64,000 nucleotides of DNA, taken from Nitricoxidireducens sp046726235. GTDB lineage: Bacteria; Pseudomonadota; Gammaproteobacteria; Burkholderiales; Rhodocyclaceae. The notes beneath the pieces are model-generated. The model was given only the letters and a program-made list of their open reading frames with translations. It had not been told where the DNA came from and ran no database searches. The DNA lies in the NCBI GenBank assembly GCA_046726235.1, contig JBKPAD010000013.1, forward strand, positions 1 through 64,000, given 5' to 3'. Below, one piece after another: positions 8,229 through 16,990 of this stretch. The position numbers and the translations under genes are program-made. Every line of letters begins with the position of its first letter. Position 1 is the first letter of the stretch.

Positions 8229-9197
8229 ATGCCGCCGATCCTCAGAATCGCCACTGCGCTTGCCGTCACCGCCATCGCCCAGGCGGCCTTCGCCGCCGCC
8301 ACGTGGACAGAGGGCCGCGTCGCCGTCGGCGACGCCACGCGCGACTATCGCCTCTACGTGCCCGAGGGCGCCAGCGGCCCCATGCCGCTCGTGGTCATGC
8401 TGCACGGCTGCAGCCAGGATCCCGAGACCTTCGCCGAGAGCACGCGCATGAACCGCGTCGCCGACGGCGGACGTTTCATGGTGCTCTATCCCGCGCAGCG
8501 CATGACGGCGAATTTGGCGCGCTGCTGGAACTGGTTTCTGCCGAAGAACCAGATGCGCGGCGGCGAGCCGGCCGAGATCGTGGCGCTGGTGGAACACATC
8601 GCCGGCCGCCATCCGGTGGACAGGAAGCGCGTGTACGTCGCCGGCCTGTCGGCGGGCGCCAGCATGAGCGCGACGCTCGCCGCCTGCTACCCCGAGGTCT
8701 TCGCCGCCGCCGCGGTGGCGAGCGGCACCATGTTCCGTTCCGCCGATTCGCTGATGAGCGCCGGCCGCGCGATGACCCGGGGCGAGACGCCCGATGCCGG
8801 ACACCTGGCCGCCGCGGCATGGAACTGCGGCGGCAAGCGCACGCTGCCAGTGCCCGTCGCCGTCTGGCACGGCACGGTCGACAAGGTCGTGGTGCCGGTG
8901 AATGGCGAGAACGTGCTGCGGCAGTTCGCGCACCTGAACGACTGGGCCGACGACGGCCAGGCCAACGGCTCGACGGGCGCCGCGAATCCGCAGACGCGCG
9001 CGGATCGCGTGCCCGGCGGCCATGCGTTCACGGTGGCGAGCTATCTCCATCGCGGCAAGCCGCTGCTCGAGTACACGCAGGTGCAGGCGATGGGCCACGC
9101 CTGGAGCGGCGGCAAGGACGACCTGCCGTTCAGCGACGGCAAGGGGCCGGACGCGAGCGCCGCGATCTGGCAGTTCTTCCGCCAGCACAGCCGCTAG
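8229..9197 (+). CDS. Secreted PHB depolymerase-family esterase
   Basis: 322 residues. A signal peptide (to FAAAT, about residue 23) precedes an alpha/beta-hydrolase domain. The oxyanion region LVVMLHGCSQDPETFAEST, the nucleophile elbow AGLSAGASM (Ser near residue 140) and a C-terminal MGHAWSGG histidine (near 288) place it in the PHB depolymerase/feruloyl-esterase (Esterase_phb) family. It probably hydrolyses polyester or carboxylic ester bonds outside the cytoplasm; whether the substrate is poly-hydroxybutyrate cannot be decided. The start is ATG 8229, preceded by AAGGAG at 8217-8222. Confidence 0.88.
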   Translation: MPPILRIATALAVTAIAQAAFAAATWTEGRVAVGDATRDYRLYVPEGASGPMPLVVMLHGCSQDPETFAESTRMNRVADGGRFMVLYPAQRMTANLARCWNWFLPKNQMRGGEPAEIVALVEHIAGRHPVDRKRVYVAGLSAGASMSATLAACYPEVFAAAAVASGTMFRSADSLMSAGRAMTRGETPDAGHLAAAAWNCGGKRTLPVPVAVWHGTVDKVVVPVNGENVLRQFAHLNDWADDGQANGSTGAANPQTRADRVPGGHAFTVASYLHRGKPLLEYTQVQAMGHAWSGGKDDLPFSDGKGPDASAAIWQFFRQHSR

Positions 9198-9206
9198 GAA
9201 CGGCCC

Positions 9207-10526
9207 TCAGGACATCGCGCGCACGAGGAACAGCGCGAGCGCCGGGAACAGCAGCACCAGCGCGATGCGGATCGCGTCCGTGGCGAGGAAGGGCAGCACG
9301 CCGCGGTAGGTCTCGCGCATCGGCACGTCGCGCGCGAGGCCGTGGATCACATAGACGTTGAGGCCCACGGGCGGCGCGATGAGGCCGACCTCGGCCACCA
9401 TCAGCACCAGGATGCCGAACCAGATCGCCTTGTCGGCGGGCGCGAGGCCCCAGAGGTCGAGCCCCATCACGGCGGGAAACAGGACCGGGATGGTCAGCAC
9501 GATCATCGCCAGCTCGTCCATCACCGCGCCGAGCGCCACGTAGAGCACGAGGATGGCGGCGACGACGAGCAGCGGCGGCAGGTCGATCCCGGCGACCAGG
9601 CGCGCCACTTCGGCCGGCACCTGCGAGAGCGCGAGCGCGGCATTGAGCATATCGGCGCCGATGAAGATCATGAACACCATCGCGGTCGTCTCGGCCGTGC
9701 CGAGCAGGCCGCGTGCCAGCGCCGCGCGGTCGAGCTCGCCCTTCAGCAGCGCGACGACGAAGGTCGCCGCGGCGCCGACGGCAGCCCCTTCCGTCGGCGT
9801 GAACAAGCCGCCGTAGATGCCGCCGAAGACCAGCGCGAAGATCGCCAGCACCGGCCACACGCGCAGCAATGCGGCGGCCTCGGCACCCTCCGCCGTCGCC
9901 ACCACGGCCGGCGCGTGCTCGGGATGCCGGCGCACGTAGAGCGCGATCGCGGCCATGTAGCCCGCCGCGGCGAGGACGCCGGGAATGACGGCGGCGGCGA
10001 ACAGCTTGCCGATGTTCTGCTCGGCGAGGATGGCGTAGACGACCAGCACCACCGACGGCGGAATCAGGATGCCGAGCGTGCCGCCGGCGGCGAGCGTCGC
10101 CGTCGCGAGGCGGCCGGAGTAGCCGGCGCGGCGCATCTCGGGGAGGGCGACCTGGGCGATGGTGGCGGCGGTCGCCACCGAGGAACCGCAGATGGCGCCG
10201 AAGGCGGCGCAGGCGAGGATCGCCGCCATGGCCATGCCGCCGCGCAGCCGCCCGACGACGGCATTGGCGGCGCGGAACAGGTCGCGCGCGAGCCCGCCCT
10301 GGCTGGCGAACTGCCCCATCAGCAGGAACAGCGGAATCACCGAGAGCTCGTAGTTCGAGAAGCGCGCCCAGGCGGCGCCCTTGAGCTGGCCGAGCAGCGC
10401 GCCCTCGCCGGCGAGCAGCCAGTAGGCGGCAGCGCCGGGGATGAACATGGCGGCGGCCACGGGCACGCGCAGCGCCATCAGCGCGAACATCGCGGCGAAG
10501 GCGGAAAGCGTCAGCGTCAACGCCAT
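9207..10526 (-). CDS. dctM: TRAP transporter large permease (DctM family)
   Basis: 439 residues, very hydrophobic, about 12 transmembrane helices. Family signatures include LRVPVAAAMFIPG, PLFLLMGQFAS, GGMAMAAILACAAFGAICGSS, GTLGILIPPSVVLVVYAI, GLFTPTEGAAVGA and VAEVGLIAPPVGLNVYVI. It is the sodium-coupled translocation subunit of a tripartite ATP-independent periplasmic transporter. ATG 10526 overlaps the stop of the small-permease gene by 10 bases. It is the last gene of the four-gene operon and converges on the esterase gene. Confidence 0.95.
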   Translation of the reverse strand: MALTLTLSAFAAMFALMALRVPVAAAMFIPGAAAYWLLAGEGALLGQLKGAAWARFSNYELSVIPLFLLMGQFASQGGLARDLFRAANAVVGRLRGGMAMAAILACAAFGAICGSSVATAATIAQVALPEMRRAGYSGRLATATLAAGGTLGILIPPSVVLVVYAILAEQNIGKLFAAAVIPGVLAAAGYMAAIALYVRRHPEHAPAVVATAEGAEAAALLRVWPVLAIFALVFGGIYGGLFTPTEGAAVGAAATFVVALLKGELDRAALARGLLGTAETTAMVFMIFIGADMLNAALALSQVPAEVARLVAGIDLPPLLVVAAILVLYVALGAVMDELAMIVLTIPVLFPAVMGLDLWGLAPADKAIWFGILVLMVAEVGLIAPPVGLNVYVIHGLARDVPMRETYRGVLPFLATDAIRIALVLLFPALALFLVRAMS

Positions 10527-11026
10527 CGATAGCTCTGGCGCCAGTCCTGCGCGGCGACATGCAGCGCCGCGAGGGCGGCGAGCGCGAGGCCGGGCAGCGT
10601 CGCGGCGTAGCCGATCCAGACCGGGAAGCCGACGATCATGGTCGTCTCGCCGACCGCGTGCAGGTCGGCGGCGCCCGCGGCCGCGCGCCAGGCGAGCAGC
10701 CCGAAGACCAGCGCCAGCGCCAGTGCCCCGGCGGCGTCGAGACGCACCTGCAGGCGCGGCGACAGGCGCGTGGTGAAGAAGTCGACGGCGATGTGGCCGC
10801 GCCGCAGCTGGCACCACGGCAGGCACAGCGAGACGGCGGCGGCGACGGCGACCTGCACCAGTTCGTAATCGCCCTGCACCGGCGCATCGCAGCAGGCGCG
10901 TCCGGCGACGCTGGCGACGACCAGCAGCGCGATGCCGCCGAGCAGTCCCGCGCCAGCGACGGCGCAGGCGCGGCAGAGCCGGTCGAGCCAACGCCCGACG
11001 GGCCCGTGGCCGCCCGGCTGCGTCAT
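10517..11026 (-). CDS. dctQ: TRAP transporter small permease (DctQ family)
   Basis: 169 residues with four hydrophobic segments. The segment LCLPWCQLRRGHIAVDFFTTRLSP is the typical DctQ loop (R-x-G-H-I-x-V-D), and the C-terminal half contains GETTMIVGFPVWIGY. It is the accessory membrane subunit that pairs with DctM. ATG 11026 overlaps the dctP stop in an ATGA arrangement. Confidence 0.93.
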   Translation of the reverse strand: MTQPGGHGPVGRWLDRLCRACAVAGAGLLGGIALLVVASVAGRACCDAPVQGDYELVQVAVAAAVSLCLPWCQLRRGHIAVDFFTTRLSPRLQVRLDAAGALALALVFGLLAWRAAAGAADLHAVGETTMIVGFPVWIGYAATLPGLALAALAALHVAAQDWRQSYRWR

Positions 11027-12060
11027 TGCTTCACGTGCTTGGCGATCAGGGCGCGCGCCGCCTCGATCAGGCGCCTGCCGTCGTGGCCCTTGCGGCCGAC
11101 GTCGGCGACCCACTCGTCATCGATGCGGTCGGTGGCCTGGCGCCACTTCGCGAGTTCGGCAGCGGAAATCGTGTTGATCGCGTTGCCCTGCGCCTCGACG
11201 GCCTTGCGCCCGGGCGCGCGCGCCTCGTCGTAGATGCGGCCGCCCCAGGCCGAGAGGGCAAGGCCGCTGTTGGCGTCGACGATCTTCTTGAGGTCAGGCG
11301 GCAGCGACTCGTATTTGGCCTTGTTCATCGCGATCATGAACACGGACGTGTAGAGCGCGGGCACGGCGGGATCGGTCTCGGAAGCGAACTTCGTCACTTC
11401 CTGGATGCGCAGCGCCGGCACGACCTCGTAGGGAAGCAATGCGCCGTCGATGACGCCCTTCGACAGCGACTCGCCGACCTGCGGCACCGGCATGCCGACC
11501 GGGGTGGCGCCGAGCGCCGCCAGCGTCTTGTTGGCGATGCGCGTCGGAGCGCGCAGCTTGAGGCCGCGCAGGTCCGAGAGCTGGGTCACCGGCCGCTTAT
11601 TGAGGAAGAAGTAGCCGGCCTCGTGGGTATGGAAGGCGAGCGGCTTGACGTCCTTGTACTCGGCCGCGGCGTAGGTCTGGCTGTACTCCCACACCGCCTT
11701 GCTCGCGGCTTCTGCGCTGGCGATCATGAACGGCAGTTCGAACACCTCGATCAGCGGGAAGCGGCCGGCCGAGTAGCCGAGCAGCGTCCAGGTGATGTCG
11801 GCGACGCCGTCCTTCGCCTGGTCGAAGAGCTGCGGCGGCGTGCCGCCGAGCTGCATGGCCGGGAAGATCTGGCACTTTAGCCGGCCGGCGGACTCCTTCG
11901 CCAGCCTGTCGCACCAGGGGACGAGCAGCCGCGCGTGGATGGTCGAGGTCGTCGGCAGGAAGTGGTGCACCTTGAGCGTGACTTCCTGCGCCCGGACGCC
12001 GCCCGCCAGCAGGGCGGCGGCGATGGGGAGCGCGATGCGCGCGAGCATGTTCGTTTTCAT
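11023..12060 (-). CDS. dctP: TRAP transporter substrate-binding protein (DctP family)
   Basis: 345 residues. The signal peptide ends around GGVRAQ (residue 25). The mature part has VTLKVHHFLPTTSTIHARLLVPWCDRL, GVADITWTLLGYSAGRFPLIEVFELPF and the segment DLRGLKLRAPT, with Arg170 at the position of the conserved carboxylate-binding arginine. It is a periplasmic binding protein for an organic acid. Similar TTST-type DctP proteins are often found beside aromatic or dicarboxylate catabolic genes, but the ligand is unknown. It overlaps both neighbours by ATGA. Confidence 0.94.
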   Translation of the reverse strand: MKTNMLARIALPIAAALLAGGVRAQEVTLKVHHFLPTTSTIHARLLVPWCDRLAKESAGRLKCQIFPAMQLGGTPPQLFDQAKDGVADITWTLLGYSAGRFPLIEVFELPFMIASAEAASKAVWEYSQTYAAAEYKDVKPLAFHTHEAGYFFLNKRPVTQLSDLRGLKLRAPTRIANKTLAALGATPVGMPVPQVGESLSKGVIDGALLPYEVVPALRIQEVTKFASETDPAVPALYTSVFMIAMNKAKYESLPPDLKKIVDANSGLALSAWGGRIYDEARAPGRKAVEAQGNAINTISAAELAKWRQATDRIDDEWVADVGRKGHDGRRLIEAARALIAKHVKQ

Positions 12061-12749
12061 TCGATCACCACGGAAAGTTCGCCGACGCCTGCGACGGCAC
12101 CGACCAGCCTGTCGCCGCGGGAGACCGCACCGACGCCGGCCGGCGTACCGGTGAAGATCAGGTCGCCCGGCCGCAGTTCGAAGTAGCCGGAAAGAATGGC
12201 GACGATCTCGGGCACCGACCAGATCATGTCGGAGAGGTCGCCGCGCTGGCGCTCGACGCCATTGACCTCGAGCCGGATGGCGCCGCGTTCTGGATGGCCG
12301 ACGGCGAAAACGGGATGGATGGCGCTGATCGGCGCCGACTGGTCGAAGCCCTTGGCGATGTCCCAGGGGCGGCACTGCTTCTTGAGCTCTGCCTGCAGGT
12401 CGCGCCGCGTCATGTCGAGGCCGACGGCGTAGCCGAAGATGTGCGCAGGCGCGGCGGTCGCGTCGATGTCGCGCGCGGCCTTGCCGATGGCGACGACCAT
12501 CTCGATCTCGTGGTGGAGGTCGGCAGTCTTCTGCGGATAGGCCATGCGGCCGGTGGCGCCGGCCGCGACCGGCAGCACGGCGTCTGCCGGCTTGGCGAAG
12601 AAGAACGGCGCCTCGCGCCCGCTGCCGCCCATTTCGCGCGCATGCTCGGCGTAGTTGCGCGCGACGCAGTAGATGCGGCGCACCGGAAAGCCGAGTTCGC
12701 TGCCGGCGACGGGAATCAGCGCTGGCGGCAGGGGGAAGGCGGGTTGCAT
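12057..12749 (-). CDS. Fumarylacetoacetate hydrolase (FAH)-family protein
   Basis: 230 residues, the usual size of single-domain FAH proteins. It has RRIYCVARNYAEHAREMG, FFAKPADAV, the metal-binding DLHHEIEMVVAIGK (E-x-E), GYAVGLDMTRRDLQ, KGFDQSAPIS and the C-terminal GDLIFTGTPAGVG. Members cleave or decarboxylate beta-keto acids (acylpyruvate hydrolase, oxaloacetate decarboxylase, hydratase/decarboxylase steps). The ATGA overlap with dctP suggests that the enzyme acts on the transported compound or its metabolite. ATG 12749 is chosen because the family's sequence begins just after it. Confidence 0.9.
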   Translation of the reverse strand: MQPAFPLPPALIPVAGSELGFPVRRIYCVARNYAEHAREMGGSGREAPFFFAKPADAVLPVAAGATGRMAYPQKTADLHHEIEMVVAIGKAARDIDATAAPAHIFGYAVGLDMTRRDLQAELKKQCRPWDIAKGFDQSAPISAIHPVFAVGHPERGAIRLEVNGVERQRGDLSDMIWSVPEIVAILSGYFELRPGDLIFTGTPAGVGAVSRGDRLVGAVAGVGELSVVIE

Positions 12750-12801
12750 GGGGTCCTCGTATGTCCTCGCGGCGAGGCGGCATTCTAGCGCCGGCGCCTG
12801 C

Positions 12802-13548
12802 TCAGACCGGGTTGTCGACCTCGACGTACTCGCAGTCGAGGCCATGCTCGGCGCGCAGGTGCTCGGCGAGCGCCATGACGCCGAAGCGTTCGGTGGCGTG
12901 ATGCCCCGCGGCGATGTAGGGCACCCCGGTCTCGCGCGCGACGTGCACCGTGTTCTCCGAGATCTCGCCGCTGACGTAGGCCTGCGCGCCGGCCTCGATC
13001 GCCTGCTCGAAGTAGCCCTGCGCGCCGCCGCTGCACCAGCCGAGGCGCGCGACGGGCGTCGCCGGATCGCCGATCAGCAGCGGCTCGCGGCCGGTGGCGG
13101 CCTGCAGCGCGGCGGCGAGTTCGCCGGCCGTCGTCGGCTGCGCCGGCGTGCCCGTGAAGCCGATGTCCTGCTCGGCGAAGCGGCCATCGATGCGCCAGCC
13201 GAGGCGGGCGGCGAGCTGCGCGTTGTTGCCCAGTCGCGGGTGGGCATCGAGCGGCAGGTGGAACGCAAACAGATTGATGTCGGCGCCGAGCAGCGCGGCC
13301 ATGCGGCGACGGCGATGGCCGACGACGCGGCCGTCTTCCGACTTCCAGAACCAGCCATGGTGGACCAGCAGCGCATCGGCCTTGCGCGCGACCGCGTCAT
13401 CGACGAGCGCCTGGCTGGCGCTGACGCCGAGCACCACGCGGCGCACCTCGGCGCGGCCTTCCACTTGCAGGCCGTTTGGGCAATAATCGCGGAACCCTGC
13501 GGCGTCCAGCAGGACATCCAGATAAGCGCGCAATTCGTCGCGATGCAT
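12802..13548 (-). CDS. Nif3-like dinuclear metal-centre protein (YbgI family)
   Basis: 248 residues. N-terminal DYCPNGLQVEG, then ADALLVHHGWFWK with the two metal-ligand histidines, FAFHLPLDAHPRLGNNAQLA, and the C-terminal GVPYIAAGHHATERFG. These are the conserved blocks of the NIF3/YbgI family, which forms toroidal hexamers around a dinuclear metal site. The physiological role is not settled (GTP cyclohydrolase-like or cell-envelope roles have been proposed). It lies divergent to the DegS-like protease, with 59 bases between the starts. Confidence 0.92.
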   Translation of the reverse strand: MHRDELRAYLDVLLDAAGFRDYCPNGLQVEGRAEVRRVVLGVSASQALVDDAVARKADALLVHHGWFWKSEDGRVVGHRRRRMAALLGADINLFAFHLPLDAHPRLGNNAQLAARLGWRIDGRFAEQDIGFTGTPAQPTTAGELAAALQAATGREPLLIGDPATPVARLGWCSGGAQGYFEQAIEAGAQAYVSGEISENTVHVARETGVPYIAAGHHATERFGVMALAEHLRAEHGLDCEYVEVDNPV

Positions 13549-13607
13549 TTTGCGGTTCTCCGGCAGAAATCCCCCGAGTCGAGGCAGGCTCGTAGTTTAG
13601 GCGAGAT

Positions 13608-14777
13608 ATGAAGCGTCTTTGGCTGATCTTTGCCCAGGCGGTCACCGTCAGCGTGGCCGTGCTGTTCGTCGTCCAGACGCTCAAGCCCGAATGGCTCGGC
13701 GCACGCGGCCTGCCGACGATAGGGATGTCCAGCGGCGCCGTGACCATCCAGCAGGCGAATGCGCCCGACGACGTCGGCCGCGGCGTCAGCTATGCCGATG
13801 CGGCGAAGGCGGCGGTGCCGGCGGTGGTGTTCGTATACACCAGCCAGGAAGTCAAGTCCCGCCACCCGTTCCTCAACGACCCGCTGTTCCGCCACTTCTT
13901 CGGCGACCGCTACGGCGACCAGCCGCAGCGCCAGTCGGGCCTCGGCAGCGGCGTGATCGTCTCGGCCGACGGCTACATCCTGACCAATTACCACGTGGTC
14001 GAGGCCGCCGATGAGATCGAGGTGGCGTCGAACGACGGGCGCAAGTTCAAGGCCAAGATCGTCGGCGCCGACCCCGAGTCGGACCTCGCCGTGCTCAAGA
14101 TCAACGCCAAGTCGCCGCTGCCGACTATCACCTTCGCCGCCACCGACAGCCTGCGCGTCGGCGACGTGGTGCTGGCGATCGGCAATCCGTTCGGCGTCGG
14201 CCAGACCGTGACCTCCGGCATCGTCTCGGCGCTCGGCCGCAGCCACCTGGGCATCAACACCTTCGAGAACTTCATCCAGACCGACGCCGCGATCAACCCG
14301 GGCAACTCGGGCGGTGCGCTGATCGACGCCAATGGCCTGCTGGTCGGCATCAACACGGCGATCTATTCGCAGAGCGGCGGCTCCATGGGCATCGGCTTCG
14401 CGATTCCGGTGTCGCTCGCGCGCAGCGTGATGGAGCAGATCATCAAGACCGGCGCGGTGACGCGCGGCTGGATCGGCGTCGAAGTGCAGGAGATCTCGCC
14501 CGAAATCGCCGAATCCTTCGGCCTCAAGTCGACGCAGGGCGCGATCATCGCCGGCGTGATGCGCGGCAGCCCCGCCGACAAGGCCGGCATCAAGCCGGGC
14601 GATGTGCTGCTGGCGGTCGAGGGCAAGCCGGTGAAGGACGCGCAGGTAATGCTGGACCTGATCGCGTCGCTGATCCCGGGTCAGACGGCGAAGTTCAAGG
14701 TGCGCCGCGAGGGCAAGGAGCTGGACCTCGCCGGCACCATCGGCAAACGGCCGGCGCCGTCGCGCGACCGCGAGTGA
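13608..14777 (+). CDS. Membrane-anchored trypsin-like serine protease with one PDZ domain (DegS/AlgW type)
   Basis: 389 residues. One N-terminal hydrophobic anchor (residues about 4-22) is followed by a trypsin-like domain with His129 (LTNYHVVE), Asp159 (DPESDLAVLK) and Ser234 (NPGNSGGAL). A single PDZ domain follows from about residue 290 (GWIGVEVQEISPEIAESFGL ... GSPADKAGIKPGDVLLAVEGKPV). One PDZ plus a membrane anchor resembles DegS/AlgW, the site-1 protease of the RpoE envelope-stress pathway, rather than two-PDZ DegP. No rse/muc genes are nearby. All catalytic residues are present. Confidence 0.93.
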   Translation: MKRLWLIFAQAVTVSVAVLFVVQTLKPEWLGARGLPTIGMSSGAVTIQQANAPDDVGRGVSYADAAKAAVPAVVFVYTSQEVKSRHPFLNDPLFRHFFGDRYGDQPQRQSGLGSGVIVSADGYILTNYHVVEAADEIEVASNDGRKFKAKIVGADPESDLAVLKINAKSPLPTITFAATDSLRVGDVVLAIGNPFGVGQTVTSGIVSALGRSHLGINTFENFIQTDAAINPGNSGGALIDANGLLVGINTAIYSQSGGSMGIGFAIPVSLARSVMEQIIKTGAVTRGWIGVEVQEISPEIAESFGLKSTQGAIIAGVMRGSPADKAGIKPGDVLLAVEGKPVKDAQVMLDLIASLIPGQTAKFKVRREGKELDLAGTIGKRPAPSRDRE

Positions 14778-14781
14778 ACGC

Positions 14782-14800
14782 CGGGCCGGTCAGCGGCCCG
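14782..14800. terminator. GC-rich hairpin between convergent degS-like and tatC genes
   Basis: CGGGCCG (14782-14788) and CGGCCCG (14794-14800) pair around a five-base loop. The hairpin spans the tatC stop and lies just after the protease stop, but no T-run follows on either strand, so intrinsic termination is uncertain. Confidence 0.3.
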
Positions 14801-15584
14801 AATCCAGCTCGTCGAGCTCCTTCTCCATCTCCGCGTCGGAGGGCGGCACGTAGTCGCTCACGCCTTCGGGCTTCGGCTTGACGATCATCGCCGCGAGGAT
14901 GATGCCGAGTTCGTAGAGCAGCCACAGCGGGACCGCGAGCAGCAGTTGCGAAAGCACGTCGGGCGGCGTGAACACGGCGCCGACGATGAAGGCGCCGACG
15001 ATCACGTAGGGACGGATCTCGCGCAGCTTCTCCACGCTCACGATACCGACCTTGACCAGCACGATGACGATCACCGGCACCTCGAAGGTGATGCCGAACG
15101 CCAGGAAGGTCGACATCACGAACGACAGGTACTTGTCGATGTCCGTCATGATCGCCACGCCTTCGGGCGCAAAGGCGTTGATGAAGCCGAACACCGTCGG
15201 GAAGACGACGAAATAGGCGAAGGCCATGCCGATGAAGAACAGGAACACGCTGGCGACGATCAGCGGCAGCACCAGCTTGCGCTCATGGTTGTAGAGGCCG
15301 GGCGCGACGAAGGCCCAGGCCTGGTAAAGCACCCACGGCAGAGCGAACAGGAAGGACACCATCAGCGTCACCTTCATTGGCACGAAGAAGGCGCCGACGA
15401 CGTCGGTGGCGATCATCTGGCCGCCCTGTGGCATCGAGGCGAGCATGGGCGCCGCGAGCAGCGTGTAGATGTCGCGCGCCCAGCTGACGAGGGCGAGGAA
15501 CACGGCGAGAACGCCGACCAGCGCGCGCACGAGGCGATCACGCAGCTCGATGAGATGGGAAATGAAGGTTTCCTGGACGGCCAT
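14790..15584 (-). CDS. tatC: Sec-independent protein translocase TatC
   Basis: 264 residues with six predicted transmembrane helices. Signatures: FISHLIELRDRLVRAL at the N-terminus, FALPWVLYQAWAFVAPGLYNHERK, and FGITFEVPVIVIVLVKVGIVSVEKLREIRPYVIVGAFIVGAVFTPPD. TatC recognises twin-arginine signal peptides with TatB. Its ATG shares one base with the tatB stop (TGATG). Confidence 0.97.
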   Translation of the reverse strand: MAVQETFISHLIELRDRLVRALVGVLAVFLALVSWARDIYTLLAAPMLASMPQGGQMIATDVVGAFFVPMKVTLMVSFLFALPWVLYQAWAFVAPGLYNHERKLVLPLIVASVFLFFIGMAFAYFVVFPTVFGFINAFAPEGVAIMTDIDKYLSFVMSTFLAFGITFEVPVIVIVLVKVGIVSVEKLREIRPYVIVGAFIVGAVFTPPDVLSQLLLAVPLWLLYELGIILAAMIVKPKPEGVSDYVPPSDAEMEKELDELDSGR

Positions 15585-15982
15585 CAGGCTTGCGGCTTTG
15601 CGGCCGGTGTCGATGTCGACGCATCGGCGGACGCCGGCGTATCAAGGGGCAGCACCGCCTGGGCAGGAGGCGCCGGCTCGGCGGCCTTTTCCTCGAGGCC
15701 CCCGGCGATCGACTGGTTGAGCTCGGTCTCGACGGTGCGCAACTGCTCGTTCACCGACTGCTCGATGCTGCGCGTCTGGGCGACGATGTCGTCCTGCACC
15801 TTCTTGAGTTCCTCGATCTGCATCTCGCGGTTGATGTCGGCCTTGACGTCGCCGACGTAGCGCTGCAGTCGGCCGAGCAGATGGCCGGCCGTGCGCGCGA
15901 CGCGCGGCAGCCGCTCGGGGCCGATGACGATCAGCGCCACGAGGCCGATGACCACCAGCTCGGAGAACGCGATATCGAACAC
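15584..15982 (-). CDS. tatB: Sec-independent protein translocase TatB
   Basis: 132 residues. It starts MFDIAFSELVVIGLVALIVIGPERLPRVART, the single N-terminal membrane helix and hinge (Gly-Pro-Glu-Arg-Leu-Pro) diagnostic of TatB. An amphipathic, coiled-coil-prone helix (ADINREMQIEELKKVQDDI) and an Ala/Pro-rich tail follow. It forms the substrate-receptor complex with TatC. Confidence 0.96.
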   Translation of the reverse strand: MFDIAFSELVVIGLVALIVIGPERLPRVARTAGHLLGRLQRYVGDVKADINREMQIEELKKVQDDIVAQTRSIEQSVNEQLRTVETELNQSIAGGLEEKAAEPAPPAQAVLPLDTPASADASTSTPAAKPQA

Positions 15983-16051
15983 GCTTGGGTCCTGCTCCAG
16001 ACGAAACGAGCGGGGGGTGCCCGCTCGCGTGGGGGACGACGGCTACCGCCG

Positions 16052-16276
16052 TCAGGTCCGGGTCTTGTCCTTGACTTCGCCTTCGATGGTGTGGCCGACC
16101 TGTTCCTTGGGCGGCTCGACCGCCTTGCCTTCGGCCGTGCCGTCCTTCATGCCGTCCTTGAAGCCCTTGACGGCACCACCGAGGTCCTGACCGATGTTGC
16201 GCAGTTTCTTCGTGCCGAAGACCAGCACGACGATCAGCAGAACGATCAGCCAGTGCCAGATGCTGAAACTACCCAT
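16052..16276 (-). CDS. tatA: Sec-independent protein translocase TatA
   Basis: 74 residues: MGSFSIWHWLIVLLIVVLVFGTKKLRNIGQDLGGAVKGFKDGMKD, with the membrane helix, FGTKKLRNIG hinge and amphipathic helix of TatA, then a charged tail. TatA oligomers form the translocation pathway. It follows hinT by 9 bases and precedes tatB by 69. Confidence 0.97.
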   Translation of the reverse strand: MGSFSIWHWLIVLLIVVLVFGTKKLRNIGQDLGGAVKGFKDGMKDGTAEGKAVEPPKEQVGHTIEGEVKDKTRT

Positions 16277-16285
16277 TGCTCACTC

Positions 16286-16639
16286 CTAAGCCTTGTTGCG
16301 CGGGACCATCGACCCGAGCGGCTCCGAGCCGCCGAGGATATGGACGTGCAGATGATACACCTCCTGCCGACCGATCCTGCCGGTGTTGATGATCGTTCTG
16401 AACCCGTCTGCGAGCCCCTGGCTGCGGGCGATTTCGCCGGCCTTGGCGAACAGCTTGCCGAGGATTTCCGGGTGGTCGCCGGCCTCGTAGAGCGAGGCCA
16501 TGTGGCGCTTCGGAATGATCATGAAGTGCACCGGCGCGATCGGGTTGATGTCGTGGAACGCGAACAGGTCGTCGTCCTCGTAAATCTTCTTCGACGGGAT
16601 GTCGCCGCGGGCGATTTTGCAGAAGATGCAGTCCGTCAT
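16286..16639 (-). CDS. hinT: HIT-family purine nucleoside phosphoramidase HinT
   Basis: 117 residues. It starts DCIFCKIARGDIPSKKIYEDDDLFAFHDINPIAPVHFMIIPKRH and contains the C-terminal HLHVHILGG histidine triad that gives the family its name. HinT hydrolyses nucleoside phosphoramidates and acyl-adenylates. ATG 16639 overlaps the hisE stop by ATGA. The position between hisE and tatA is the standard betaproteobacterial order. Confidence 0.96.
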   Translation of the reverse strand: MTDCIFCKIARGDIPSKKIYEDDDLFAFHDINPIAPVHFMIIPKRHMASLYEAGDHPEILGKLFAKAGEIARSQGLADGFRTIINTGRIGRQEVYHLHVHILGGSEPLGSMVPRNKA

Positions 16640-16959
16640 GCCTGCCTCGATTTCTTCTCGTCGATTCCCGAGATGCCCTCACGGCGGCGGAACTCGACCA
16701 TGATGTCGTCGACACCGATGTCGAAGTGCGACAGCAGCACGAGGCTGTGGAACCACAGGTCGCAGGTCTCACGCACGAGGTGCAGGCGGTCGCCGTCCTT
16801 GGCCGCCATGATGGTCTCGGCGGCTTCCTCGGCGACCTTCTTGCAGATCGCGTCCGTGCCCTTGGCATAGAGGCTGGCGACGTAGGACGAGTCGGGGGCG
16901 GCGCCCTTGCGCTCGACGAGCGTGGCCTGCACGCGATGGATGACTTCAAGGTCGATCAC
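16636..16959 (-). CDS. hisE: Phosphoribosyl-ATP pyrophosphatase HisE
   Basis: 107 residues, the second step of histidine biosynthesis. Sequence blocks: SSYVASLYAKGTDAICKKVAEEAAETIMAAKDGD and HLVRETCDLWFHSLVLLSHFDI, containing the E-E-x-x-E and E-x-x-D metal ligands of the MazG-like all-alpha fold. The start is GTG 16959, with AGGAG seven bases upstream; no ATG exists between the ribosome site and the conserved core. A TAGAAT hexamer (16996-16991 on the minus strand) may be its own promoter, because a plus-strand gene separates it from hisI. Confidence 0.94.
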   Translation of the reverse strand: MIDLEVIHRVQATLVERKGAAPDSSYVASLYAKGTDAICKKVAEEAAETIMAAKDGDRLHLVRETCDLWFHSLVLLSHFDIGVDDIMVEFRRREGISGIDEKKSRQA

Positions 16960-16990
16960 TGGGTTCTCCTGGCTCTCTGGCGACGGGCGG

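Noticed and set aside
8109..9188. N-terminal extension of the DUF1059 frame to 435 residues
   Set aside because: The extension is antisense to the esterase; a strong ribosome site directly precedes the internal ATG 8108.
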